DNA of 7,669 nucleotides from an uncultured Bacilli bacterium (GCA_944363655.1 CALVUU010000035.1:1-7669), one strand, 5' to 3'. Numbered from the stretch's first letter, positions 1 to 6,936 are shown. The notes: a model not told the origin generated them from the letters alone. Program-made: numbers and translations.

Positions 1-926
1 TAGTTTCTATGAGTTACTTATTAGAAGCTGGAGTTCATTTTGGACATCAAACTAAAAGATGGAATCCTAAAATGAAAGAGTATATTTTTACTTCTAGAGA
101 TGATATTTATATTATCGACCTAGAAAAGACTAAAGCTTGTCTTGAAGAAGCTTATGCAGAAATTAAGACAATTGCAGAAAATGGAGGTAAGTTCTTATTT
201 GTTGGAACACGTAAACAAGCGGCAGAAGTTTGTGTTGAAGAAGCAACAAGAAGTAATTCTTACTATGTAACTGAAAGATGGTTAGGAGGAACACTTACCA
301 ACTTCCGAACTATTAGAAGAAGAGTAAAAAGATTAGAAGAAATCGAAGAAATGGAAGAAAACGGTACATTTGAACTTCTACCTAAAAAAGAAGTTATTGG
401 TCTTAAAAAAGAATATGAAAAATTAAATCGTGTTCTAAGTGGTATTAGAAACATGGAAAAATTACCACAAGCAATCATTGTTGTTGATCCTAAAAAAGAA
501 ATCAATGCAATTAAGGAAGCAAGAAAATTAAGAATACCTGTATTTGGTATTGTTGATACGAATTGTGATCCTGATGATGTTGATTACGTTATTCCAGGTA
601 ATGATGATGCAGTAAGATCAATCAAAGTTATGCTTGGAGTTCTAACAAATGCTATTTGTGAAGCAAATGGTCTTGAATTAGTTGATTATGTTTCTGAAGA
701 TGATAAAAAAGAAGATAAAGAAACTAAGAAAGAAACAAAACAAGAAGCCAAAAAAGAAGAAGTAAAAGTTGATGAAACTGTCTTAGAAGAAATCAAAGAA
801 ATGGAGAAAGTTGATGAACTTGAATCTAAAACTTTAAGTGAACTTAAGAAGTTAGCTAAAGAAAATAAGATTAAAGGTTATTCATCAATGAAAAAAGACG
901 AATTAATAGAAATGTTAAGTAAATAA
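1..926 (+). CDS. rpsB: 30S ribosomal protein S2, 5'-partial, with C-terminal Rho_N/SAP-like extension
   Basis: Ribosomal protein S2 of the small subunit, which helps dock S1 near the mRNA exit. The first Met (base 9) is probably internal: the frame is open to the window edge and reads [16 protein letters not shown], matching the family start ([17 protein letters not shown]), so the true start lies upstream. Counting from that Met, the N-terminal signature [10 protein letters not shown] is at 4-13. The second signature block, [12 protein letters not shown] through IVDTNCDPD to IPGNDDA, is at 153-201. The S2 core ends near residue 227. It is followed by a Lys/Glu-rich linker (about 230-255), a short helix, and a module at about 268-305 ([20 protein letters not shown] then KKDELIEML). 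That module resembles the Rho_N/SAP helix-loop-helix. S2 proteins are usually about 230-260 residues, so this one is long. tsf follows 12 bases downstream in the same operon. Confidence 0.96.
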   Translation, partial: VSMSYLLEAGVHFGHQTKRWNPKMKEYIFTSRDDIYIIDLEKTKACLEEAYAEIKTIAENGGKFLFVGTRKQAAEVCVEEATRSNSYYVTERWLGGTLTNFRTIRRRVKRLEEIEEMEENGTFELLPKKEVIGLKKEYEKLNRVLSGIRNMEKLPQAIIVVDPKKEINAIKEARKLRIPVFGIVDTNCDPDDVDYVIPGNDDAVRSIKVMLGVLTNAICEANGLELVDYVSEDDKKEDKETKKETKQEAKKEEVKVDETVLEEIKEMEKVDELESKTLSELKKLAKENKIKGYSSMKKDELIEMLSK

Positions 927-938
927 GGAGGAAATGAG

Positions 939-1817
939 ATGGAAGTTACTGCAAGTATGGTTAAAGACCTAAGAGAACTTACCGGCGCAGGTATGATGGA
1001 TTGCAAGAAAGCCTTAGCAGAAACTAATGGCAATATGGATGAAGCAGTAAATTATTTGCGAGAAAAAGGTATTGCTAAATCTGCTAAAAAAGAAAGTCGT
1101 ATTGCTGCTGAAGGTCTTGCTAATATTTATATTGATGGTAATAAAGCAGTTATTTTAGAAGTTAATAGTGAAACAGACTTTGTTAGTAAAAATGAAGAAT
1201 TTATTAGCATGATTGATACTATTGGACTTGCATTACTTAAAAGTGATGTCAAAACTGTTGAAGATGCTAAAAATATTCTAACACCAGATGGAACAATTGG
1301 TGAGTTAATTGTTAATAAAATTGCTAAAATTGGTGAAAAATTATCTTTAAGAAGATTTGAAATTGTTGCTAAGAATGATGATGAATTCTTTGGTACATAC
1401 ATCCATATGGGAGGAAAAATTGCTGCTTTAACAGTAATTAAAGGTGCAAATGAAGGAGTTGCTAAAGATGTAGCTATGCAAGCAGCTGCTATGAAGCCTT
1501 TATATTGTTTTCCAAGTGAAGTTCCAGCAGATGTTCTTGACAATGAAAAAAACATTTTAAAAGAACAAGCAATGAATGAAGGAAAACCAGCTGATATTGC
1601 TGAAAAAATGGTTGAAGGAAGAATTAAGAAATTCTATAAAGAAATATGCTTATCTGAACAATCATTCATTAAAGATGGTGATATCTCTGTAGAAAAATAT
1701 GTAACTAACAATGGTGGAGAAATTAAAAGTATGATTCGTTATGAAGTTGGTGAAGGTATGACCAAGAGAAATGATAACTTTGCTGAAGAAGTAATGAATC
1801 AAGTGAAAGGTAATTAA
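939..1817 (+). CDS. tsf: Elongation factor Ts (EF-Ts)
   Basis: Guanine-nucleotide exchange factor that recycles EF-Tu from the GDP to the GTP form in the cytoplasm. At 292 residues it is full length for the family. The N-terminal UBA-like domain (residues 1-50) contains the signature LRELTGAGMMDCKKAL. The core has EVNSETDFVSKNEEF with the TDFV motif at 79-82, which contacts EF-Tu. The dimerisation and C-terminal subdomains follow, with blocks such as HMGGKIAALTVIKG and AMQAAAMKPLY. The start is fixed by a perfect AAGGAGG at 925-931, seven bases upstream, overlapping the end of rpsB. The gene is the last of the rpsB-tsf unit, with a terminator starting right at the stop codon. Nothing looks broken or unusual. 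Confidence 0.97.
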   Translation: MEVTASMVKDLRELTGAGMMDCKKALAETNGNMDEAVNYLREKGIAKSAKKESRIAAEGLANIYIDGNKAVILEVNSETDFVSKNEEFISMIDTIGLALLKSDVKTVEDAKNILTPDGTIGELIVNKIAKIGEKLSLRRFEIVAKNDDEFFGTYIHMGGKIAALTVIKGANEGVAKDVAMQAAAMKPLYCFPSEVPADVLDNEKNILKEQAMNEGKPADIAEKMVEGRIKKFYKEICLSEQSFIKDGDISVEKYVTNNGGEIKSMIRYEVGEGMTKRNDNFAEEVMNQVKGN

Positions 1818-1841
1818 GTCAACAAAATGTTGACTTTTTTT
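1817..1841 (+). terminator. Intrinsic terminator of the rpsB-tsf operon
   Basis: A perfect stem GTCAAC (1818-1823) / GTTGAC (1829-1834), extendable by one A-T pair, has a five-base loop and is followed by seven T. It begins at the tsf stop codon. The end of the T run overlaps a TTGACA (1840-1845) that could serve as a -35 element for the next unit. Confidence 0.9.
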
Positions 1842-1883
1842 GACAAAACTTTAAGTTTTCTTCTTAATAAGTTGGGTAATTAA

Positions 1884-1892
1884 TGATATAAT
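1884..1892 (+). promoter_or_regulatory. Extended -10 promoter for the two-membrane-protein/frr unit
   Basis: TGATATAAT is a perfect extended -10 (TGN plus TATAAT). No good -35 sits 17 bases upstream (TTAATA at 1864-1869), which is tolerable with an extended -10. A consensus TTGACA lies further up at 1840-1845 but is not at the right distance for this -10. Initiation near 1899 would leave only about 13 bases before the GTG start at 1912. Confidence 0.65.
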
Positions 1893-1911
1893 AAAAATGG
1901 TGAAGTAAACA

Positions 1912-2520
1912 GTGGAAAAAATCTATGTAAAAAACGAAAAGTTGTTTAAAAATAAATGGCAAATGGTATTGTACTGTATTTTATTTATCACTCTAATCGG
2001 AGCATTTATTTACTTAGGAACCCTCGATTATGAAGATGCACTCCCTGACAATGAACAATTTGCTCAAGATTTTAGTTTAGTTAGTGAAGATAACGTATTT
2101 AAGTATGTATATGCAACAGATGCCTTAATGATTGCTAATGGTACCAAAGGAATAGTTTTATTTGGAACACAGAATGAATGGGTAAATTATTATGCTAATA
2201 TAGTTAATAAAGTAGCCAAAGAAGTAGGTATTGATACTATTTATTATTATGATTTTGTAAGTAATAGGCAAGATAATAATGGTACATATGAAACTATTGT
2301 GGAAAGATTAAGTGATTATGTAACATATAATGATTATGGAGTAGCAGAGATATATGCACCATCATTATTAGTTGTAAGTGGTGATGAAGTATTACTTTTT
2401 GATACTGAAACATCCTTTGTTCGCGGAGATATTACTCCGAGTGAATATTGGAATTCCTTTAATGAATCTGCTAAAATGCAAGAACTAAAGAATGTATTTA
2501 CAAAATATTTAGAAAGTTGA
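1912..2520 (+). CDS. Membrane-anchored thioredoxin-fold-like protein lacking CXXC, function unknown
   Basis: I do not recognise a named family. The protein has 202 residues from a GTG start; a weak GGTGA (1899-1903) lies eight bases upstream, and the ATG at 1897 hits a stop after three codons. The N-terminus is basic (KNEKLFKNKWQ), followed by one hydrophobic segment at about 17-37, which predicts a type II anchor with the rest outside. The outer part looks like a thioredoxin fold: strand GIVLFGT (80-86), a helix, strand IDTIYYYDF (107-115), then IYAPSLLVVSGDEVLLF with a cis-Pro-like A149-P150. Where CXXC would sit it reads FGTQNEW, and its only Cys (22) is in the membrane segment, so thiol redox chemistry is unlikely. 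It lies seven bases before the next membrane-protein gene and probably shares a transcript with it and frr. Confidence 0.85.
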   Translation: MEKIYVKNEKLFKNKWQMVLYCILFITLIGAFIYLGTLDYEDALPDNEQFAQDFSLVSEDNVFKYVYATDALMIANGTKGIVLFGTQNEWVNYYANIVNKVAKEVGIDTIYYYDFVSNRQDNNGTYETIVERLSDYVTYNDYGVAEIYAPSLLVVSGDEVLLFDTETSFVRGDITPSEYWNSFNESAKMQELKNVFTKYLES

Positions 2521-2527
2521 GGTATAT

Positions 2528-3307
2528 ATGGATAATACGAAGAATGTTGTTGGTTTAATATTTTTCATAATTATATTAATACTCTTTGCCGTGGGAGGTT
2601 ACTTTTTTATGAATTATATGTTGGATGATTTTGCTAACAAAACTAATGATACTAACCAAATAACAGAATTAAAAGAAATTAGAATAGATCCTACTAAAGA
2701 TTATATTTATTTTGCAAATCATGAAGATATTTTAGAAGAAGAACATATAGAAAAACAAGATGTTATCATCAACATTAAAGGCTTTGAAAATATTAATACT
2801 ACTTTATCAGAAGAGCTTGCAAGCTATGATAATCAAATGGTATCAATTACTGATGCCGAAATTCCTGAAGGTGAAGTATGCTCTAATGGAGCAAACCTTT
2901 ATAGTTTTCCTTACCGTGAATATCAAGATACTGTTTTCGGTTCATATATTAGTTTAGTAATAAATGATTTTACCTATTATTGTACCAGTGGTAATAGAAT
3001 TGAAAACATTAAAAGTTATGTTATAGATAAAAATACTGGGGAAATTTATACTCCAAATAATTTATTAGAAAAATTTGGGGTTACGGAAGAAGAAATACTA
3101 ACGCAAATAAGAAAACGTTTAAATGATACGCAAGTTTTAGATGAAGGTATTCAAGTAATCGATATTGATGGTACGATAAATGATATCCAAAACGGTGAAT
3201 ATGGTACCATAAAAGCCTTAAGTATCAGTAAAACGGGAGAGTTAGTTATTAATTTTATTGTCAAATCGAATGTAATAAATTATAATGATAGTATAGAATT
3301 AAATTAA
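2528..3307 (+). CDS. Single-pass membrane protein with RsiV/DUF3298-like C-terminus, function unknown
   Basis: The protein has 259 residues. A strong hydrophobic segment at about 8-30 (VGLIFFIIILILFAVGGYFF) after a short N-terminus predicts a membrane anchor with the remainder outside. The C-terminal third reads IKSYVIDKNTGEIYTPNNLL, then a helix EEEILTQIRKRL, then a strand-rich end with LSISKTGELVINFIV. This order (a 'D..TG' strand, a helix, a terminal 'f.~~g.lvi.f' strand) resembles the DUF3298 domain of RsiV-type proteins. The match is from pattern memory and is moderate at best. Cys118 and Cys152 could form a disulfide. The ribosome binding site GAGG (2519-2522) overlaps the upstream TGA stop, suggesting coupled translation. 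frr begins 14 bases after its stop. Confidence 0.85.
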   Translation: MDNTKNVVGLIFFIIILILFAVGGYFFMNYMLDDFANKTNDTNQITELKEIRIDPTKDYIYFANHEDILEEEHIEKQDVIINIKGFENINTTLSEELASYDNQMVSITDAEIPEGEVCSNGANLYSFPYREYQDTVFGSYISLVINDFTYYCTSGNRIENIKSYVIDKNTGEIYTPNNLLEKFGVTEEEILTQIRKRLNDTQVLDEGIQVIDIDGTINDIQNGEYGTIKALSISKTGELVINFIVKSNVINYNDSIELN

Positions 3308-3321
3308 GAAGGAGAAATATT

Positions 3322-3852
3322 ATGGATCAAACAGAGAAAAAAATGGGACAAACCATTGAAAGTTTAAAAAATAAATTATTAAATATTAGAGCGGGTAGAG
3401 CTAATCCTGCCATGCTTAATGGGATAATGGTAAGTTACTATGGCGTACCTACACCTATTCAAAGTGTTGCAAACATTAGTGTACCGGAAGCCAAACAATT
3501 ATTCATTAAACCATATGATAAAAGCACTTTAAAAGATATTGAAAGAGCAATTAATGAAGCTAATTTAGGTATTGCTCCAACTAATAATGGAGAAATGATT
3601 ATCCTTACTATTCCTGACTTAACCGAAGAAAGACGTAGGGAATATGTTAAACAAGCAAAATCTATCGGGGAAGAAGCGAAAGTTGCTCTAAGAAATATTC
3701 GTCAGGATGCTAATACTGAAATAAAGAAGTGTGAATATCCTGAAGATGAAGAAAAAATGTATTTGGATGAAATTCAAGAACTTATTACTAAATACAATAA
3801 AATAGTTGATGAAGAAATAAAAATAAAAGAACAAGAATTAATGCAAGTATAG
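3322..3852 (+). CDS. frr: Ribosome recycling factor
   Basis: RRF splits post-termination ribosomes together with EF-G. At 176 residues it is slightly shorter than the usual ~185, the difference being at the N-terminus, which lacks about eight residues. The start is nevertheless supported by AAGGAG (3309-3314), seven bases upstream. Diagnostic blocks are LLNIRAGRANPAML (19-32), the YYGVPTPIQSVANISVPEAK strand pair, IERAINEANLGIAPTNNGEM, and the helix ERRREYVKQAKSIGEEAKVALRNIR, whose Arg-rich face contacts 23S rRNA. It is normally found downstream of pyrH; here two unknown membrane-protein genes precede it. The 3' end of the coding sequence forms the left arm of the terminator. Confidence 0.96.
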   Translation: MDQTEKKMGQTIESLKNKLLNIRAGRANPAMLNGIMVSYYGVPTPIQSVANISVPEAKQLFIKPYDKSTLKDIERAINEANLGIAPTNNGEMIILTIPDLTEERRREYVKQAKSIGEEAKVALRNIRQDANTEIKKCEYPEDEEKMYLDEIQELITKYNKIVDEEIKIKEQELMQV

Positions 3853-3876
3853 TATTAATTCTTGTTTTATACTTTT
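3830..3876 (+). terminator. Intrinsic terminator overlapping the end of frr
   Basis: A 13-bp stem pairs 3830-3842 (AACAAGAATTAAT) with 3854-3866, with an 11-base loop that contains the frr stop codon. It is followed by a T-rich tail (TTATACTTTT). The left arm is coding sequence for the last residues of frr. Confidence 0.75.
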
Positions 3877-3901
3877 AAAAAAATATCAAATATTATATAA
3901 T
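3873..3901 (+). promoter_or_regulatory. Promoter for ffh
   Basis: A perfect -10 TATAAT lies at 3896-3901, with TTTTAA at 3873-3878 as a weak -35 at 17-base spacing. Initiation near 3908 would give a leader of about 26 bases with the ribosome binding site AAGGAG at 3919-3924. Confidence 0.6.
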
Positions 3902-3933
3902 AGACATATCAAAAAATTAAGGAGAGTTTTATT

Positions 3934-5241
3934 ATGTTTGAATACATGGGAGATAGAATAAGTAATGCTATAAAAAACATCCGCGGAATGGGAAAGATTA
4001 CTGAAGAAAATATTGCTGATGCTATGCGCGAAATTAGAATGGCTTTACTCGAAGCCGATGTTAATTATCAAGTAGTTAAAGAGTTTGTAGCATCAGTTAA
4101 AGAACATGCTTTAAACTCTGAAGTAGAAAAGAGTTTAAAGCCTGATGAGTTATTTTTAAAAATTGTTAAAGATGAACTTGTTTCCTTACTTGGTGGTGAT
4201 TATGTACCACTTGAAGTAAACAAAAAACCAACTATTTTAATGCTTGTAGGTCTTCAAGGTAGTGGTAAAACAACTACTGCAGGAAAACTTGCTAATTATT
4301 TGCGAAAGAAACACGCTAAAAATCCTCTACTTATCGCAGGAGACATATATCGTCCTGCAGCCGTTGACCAACTTAAAACGATTGGTAAAGAATTGAGTGT
4401 TCCAGTATTTAGAGAAGAAAACAAAAAAGTGGTTGAAATTGTAGAAGATGGATTAAATTATGCTAAGGAAAATAATAATGATTATATAATTATCGATACC
4501 GCAGGACGTTTACAAATAGATGAGAACCTAATGCAAGAATTAAAAGACATTGATGCCTCTGTTCACCCTGATGAAAAAATATTAGTAATTGATGGCTCAA
4601 TGGGGCAAGATGCAATCAATGTTATCACAGGATTTAATGATTCCCTAGAATTAACTGGTTGTATTCTTACTAAACTAGATGGCAATACTAAAGGTGGTGT
4701 AGCCTTATCAGTAAGACACTTAACCCACATTCCAATTAAGTTTGTAGGAAACTCTGAAAAAATGGATGGTTTATCAGAATTTTACCCTGAGAGAATGGCT
4801 GAAAGAATACTTGATATGGGAGATATTCTAGAAATAGTTTCTAAGGTAGAAGATGTAATTGATGAAGATGAGGCTAAAAGACAAGCCATAAAAATGAAAA
4901 AGGGTACATTTGATTTAGAAGATTTCCTAACAACATTAAAACAAATAAAAAAATTAGGTCCTCTTGAAAATATTTTAAAAATGCTTCCTCAAGCCAGAAA
5001 AATGGGACTTAATAATGTTTCAATTGACCCAAAAGATCTTGCTCACATAGAAGCAATAATTCAATCGATGACTAAGGAAGAAAGAAGACACCCAGAAATC
5101 CTTAAAGCAACACGTAAACAAAGAATTGCTAAGGGTAGTGGTAGAAGTGTTGAAGAAGTAAATCGATTATTAAAACAATTTGAAACCATGAAAGATATGA
5201 TGAAAAAACTAAATAGTGGTAACTTAAAAATGCCTTTTTAA
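3934..5241 (+). CDS. ffh: Signal recognition particle protein Ffh (SRP54 GTPase)
   Basis: SRP54-type GTPase that binds 4.5S/6S RNA and signal peptides and targets nascent membrane proteins to FtsY. It has 435 residues, near full length. The N domain is about 1-90. The G domain shows GLQGSGKTTT (P-loop, 106-115), GDIYRPAAVDQL (136-147), DTAGR (188-192) and TKLDG (246-250). The methionine-rich M domain begins around 315 (FDLEDFLTTLKQIKKLGPL). It ends with RKQRIAKGSG (394-403), the RNA-binding helix-turn-helix, followed by VEEVNRLLKQFETMKDMMKK. The usual G-x-GEK segment reads GNSEK (272-276) and the usual ILGMGD reads ILDMGD, both mild deviations. Start supported by AAGGAG nine bases upstream. 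It is transcribed alone, with no ylxM upstream or rpsP downstream. Confidence 0.97.
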   Translation: MFEYMGDRISNAIKNIRGMGKITEENIADAMREIRMALLEADVNYQVVKEFVASVKEHALNSEVEKSLKPDELFLKIVKDELVSLLGGDYVPLEVNKKPTILMLVGLQGSGKTTTAGKLANYLRKKHAKNPLLIAGDIYRPAAVDQLKTIGKELSVPVFREENKKVVEIVEDGLNYAKENNNDYIIIDTAGRLQIDENLMQELKDIDASVHPDEKILVIDGSMGQDAINVITGFNDSLELTGCILTKLDGNTKGGVALSVRHLTHIPIKFVGNSEKMDGLSEFYPERMAERILDMGDILEIVSKVEDVIDEDEAKRQAIKMKKGTFDLEDFLTTLKQIKKLGPLENILKMLPQARKMGLNNVSIDPKDLAHIEAIIQSMTKEERRHPEILKATRKQRIAKGSGRSVEEVNRLLKQFETMKDMMKKLNSGNLKMPF

Positions 5242-5253
5242 GTTGCTTTTTTT
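5219..5253 (+). terminator. Intrinsic terminator overlapping the end of ffh
   Basis: AACTTAAAAA (5221-5230) pairs perfectly with TTTTTAAGTT (5235-5244) around a four-base loop. The stem extends by a G-T wobble and a G-C pair (5219-5220 with 5245-5246), then seven T follow. The left arm encodes the last ffh residues, and the stop codon is within the right arm. Confidence 0.85.
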
Positions 5254-5259
5254 ATTTTA

Positions 5260-5351
5260 TCCCAAAACTTGGAAGTAAAATACCCCAATTTGTAGAAGTA
5301 AAAAGCCCCAAAATACGGAAACAAAATACCCCAATTTATGGAAATAAGTAT
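5260..5351 (+). repeat. Four tandem degenerate 23-bp direct repeats
   Basis: Units lie at 5260-5282, 5283-5305, 5306-5328 and 5329-5351 with an exact 23-base period. Each has a C-run head (CCCCAA or TCCCAA), a central GGAA or AGAA, and an A-rich tail close to GTAAAATA. Units 2 and 4 share CCCCAATTT. There are no spacers, so this is not a CRISPR array. It lies between the ffh terminator and the DUF4143 remnant. Confidence 0.85.
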
Positions 5352-5380
5352 GTACAATTTAAAAAAAAACAGTATATAAT
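5351..5380 (+). promoter_or_regulatory. Possible promoter upstream of the DUF4143 remnant
   Basis: TGTACA (5351-5356) lies 18 bases from a perfect TATAAT (5375-5380). It sits directly after the repeat array, and its transcript would enter the ATPase remnant. It may be a chance match in this AT-rich spacer. Confidence 0.4.
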
Positions 5381-5383
5381 TAA

Positions 5384-5833
5384 TACAGGCCCAAATACCC
5401 GCTGAAAGTATATTTTGATTATGATTCATATAAACTTTTCTTAAATGATACAGGAATTCTTTGTAACCTAGCGGGTATTTCAAGTATTGATGTATTAATG
5501 AATAATGATTTAGATTATAAAGGCATTTTAGTAGAAAATTATGTCGCAACAGAGTTATTAAAAATGGGTTATGATTTAGGTTATTGGAGTAGAAAAGATA
5601 AAACATCCGGTTCATCAGAAGTTGACTTTATAATACAGAATAATAGTAATATAATACCAATTGAAGTAAAAGCAGGAACTGATATGAAATCTAAATCTTT
5701 AGATATATATAATGAAAAATATAATCCAAATTTAATAATTAAAATATCTGCCAAAAACTTTGGCAAAAAAGATAACTTAAAAACCATCCCCTTATATGCA
5801 ACATTCTGTTTAAAACATTTAAAAGAGAATTAA
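5384..5833 (+). pseudogene. 3' remnant of a DUF4143-type AAA ATPase gene
   Basis: The reading frame is open from just after a stop at 5381-5383. It starts abruptly inside the family: KYPLKVYFDYDSYKLFLNDT followed by GILCNLAGI is the familiar 'PLK.Y....KLFL.DtGLL' segment that opens the DUF4143 domain. The rest (GILVENYVATELLKMGYDLG, then EVDFII with D near 5624, then IIPIEVKAG with E-V-K near 5663-5671) is the PD-(D/E)XK-like end of these proteins. Full-length members are about 400-450 residues with an N-terminal P-loop ATPase. About 149 residues remain, so the ATPase part is gone. The first ATG (5498) would give 111 residues, without a convincing ribosome binding site. The remnant has no frameshift or internal stop, so loss looks like one 5' deletion. 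Its stop overlaps the stop of the convergent peptidase gene. Confidence 0.85.
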
Positions 5834-5862
5834 ATTCGTTTTAATTCTCTTTTTAAATGTTT
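5813..5862. terminator. Bidirectional terminator between convergent genes
   Basis: An inverted repeat of 22 bp per arm (5813-5834 and 5840-5862) has one bulged T and a five-base loop. The inner stem pairs AAAAGAGAATTAAA with TTTAATTCTCTTTT, and T-rich sequence follows on both strands. Both stop codons (5831-5833 plus, 5830-5832 minus) lie in the stem, so each gene's C-terminal codons form one arm. Confidence 0.85.
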
Positions 5863-6909
5863 GTCAAATTCTTCCAATTTTTCATTAGGTATAATACCCA
5901 AATTAAATATTTCATCTAAATATTGTTCAGGTGATAAAGATAGATCTATTTCAATTAATTTTTGAAGTAGATAAAAAGCATAATCAGGATCTCTCAGATA
6001 AATCATAAATAAATTAGTAGCAATAGAATAAGCAAAAACATAAACAAAATCAAAAGAAGGTTGTAAAATAAATAAATTTAGTAATTGATCCATATTCATT
6101 TCATTAAAACAGGTAAATAATTTATGTTGAATTTCATCAATAGATTCATATCCATGTATTCCAGTTGTATTAAATATTTGTATTTCTTGATTTAAAGCTA
6201 TTGCATCTTTACAAACCATATTCCAATTATCATATAAAGATATAATTGCTTTAGAACATAATGACTTATCTTTAGAATAATAATGACCACAAATAAGTTC
6301 AAAAAATATACTAATAATTTCTGAAAAAGGAAATAACGAATAATGGATATTACGATTATAATTGATTAAAAATTGTATCCCATGTCCATATTCATGAGCC
6401 ATTGTAATAATATCGTTAAATTCATGTTCTCTTTTTATTTGCATATATATCGTTTTATCATAATTTAAAAATGTTAAATCTCCATAAAATTCTGGAATAC
6501 TTGAATTAATAAATAAAATTCTTCTTCTTTGTTTAAACAATTGTTTAAACAAAGAAAAGAAGTAGGTTGATGTGCCATTTTTAAAAAAATCGTATGTTAA
6601 TGTAAGTAATTCTTCATTACTTACATCTAATGACGGATATGGATATTTATCAATATCCGCATCATCAAAAATCGTAAAGTCTTCTAAAAATGGCCAAAGT
6701 AATTTAAATTCTTTTAAATTATCAAGTTCATTAATTAAAAGATTATCAAAAGTATATAAAATTTTCTTTTTTTCTTTTTTCATTAATTTTTCAATTGTTT
6801 CAATACTTTCTTCTAAAATTTTTTCTAATTCAGGATCAATTTTTCCAATAAGTCTTCTAAATCTTCTTAGTTTAACCTTTAATTCTTTTTCAAAATAAAT
6901 TTCTTTCAT
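5830..6909 (-). CDS. Short M3-family (oligoendopeptidase F-like) zinc metallopeptidase
   Basis: Probable cytoplasmic zinc peptidase of the M3/PepF type; family members cleave oligopeptides. The zinc motif is TMAHEYGHGIQF, with HEYGH at 172-176. It is followed by FSEIISIFFELI with E197, the expected third ligand, matching the family pattern 'E..S.ffE'. The C-terminal YVFAYSIATNLFMIYLRDPD (290-309) resembles the family's 'Y.ig...a' helix. At 359 residues it is much shorter than typical M3 enzymes (about 560-680). The N-terminal half (charged helices KLRRFRRL and EKLMKKEKKK) is not recognisable. No signal peptide or membrane segment is seen. The start is supported by GAGG (plus 6916-6919), six bases upstream. 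The coding sequence contains a 32-bp perfect palindrome at 6525-6556. Peptidase class is well supported; substrate is unknown. Confidence 0.88.
   Translation of the reverse strand: MKEIYFEKELKVKLRRFRRLIGKIDPELEKILEESIETIEKLMKKEKKKILYTFDNLLINELDNLKEFKLLWPFLEDFTIFDDADIDKYPYPSLDVSNEELLTLTYDFFKNGTSTYFFSLFKQLFKQRRRILFINSSIPEFYGDLTFLNYDKTIYMQIKREHEFNDIITMAHEYGHGIQFLINYNRNIHYSLFPFSEIISIFFELICGHYYSKDKSLCSKAIISLYDNWNMVCKDAIALNQEIQIFNTTGIHGYESIDEIQHKLFTCFNEMNMDQLLNLFILQPSFDFVYVFAYSIATNLFMIYLRDPDYAFYLLQKLIEIDLSLSPEQYLDEIFNLGIIPNEKLEEFDKHLKRELKRI
6525..6556. repeat. 32-bp perfect palindrome made of a duplicated 12-bp palindrome
   Basis: TTGTTTAAACAA, itself a palindrome, occurs twice in tandem at 6529-6540 and 6541-6552. 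Flanking TTCT and AGAA extend the whole to a perfect 16+16 palindrome with no loop. It lies in the peptidase gene and encodes the repeated LFKQ-LFKQ (residues 120-127). Confidence 0.9.
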
Positions 6910-6936
6910 TGTATACCTCGTTTGAATATATCAAGT

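Noticed and set aside
1127..1555. 142-codon minus-strand ORF inside tsf
   Set aside because: It is a shadow of the conserved EF-Ts gene with no independent start signal.
2518..2520. Mycoplasma-type code with TGA as Trp
   Set aside because: Trp is TGG in the conserved genes, none has an internal TGA, and this TGA abuts the next gene's ribosome binding site as a stop would.
5260..5351. CRISPR array
   Set aside because: The 23-bp units are directly adjacent with no spacers and are degenerate, and no cas genes are present.
5238..5615. 125-codon minus-strand ORF over the repeats and the DUF4143 remnant
   Set aside because: It overlaps recognisable DUF4143 coding sequence and the repeat array, and its translation shows no family features.
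6572..6898. 108-codon plus-strand ORF opposite the M3 peptidase
   Set aside because: Low-complexity Ser/Phe/Lys translation antisense to a gene with clear catalytic motifs.
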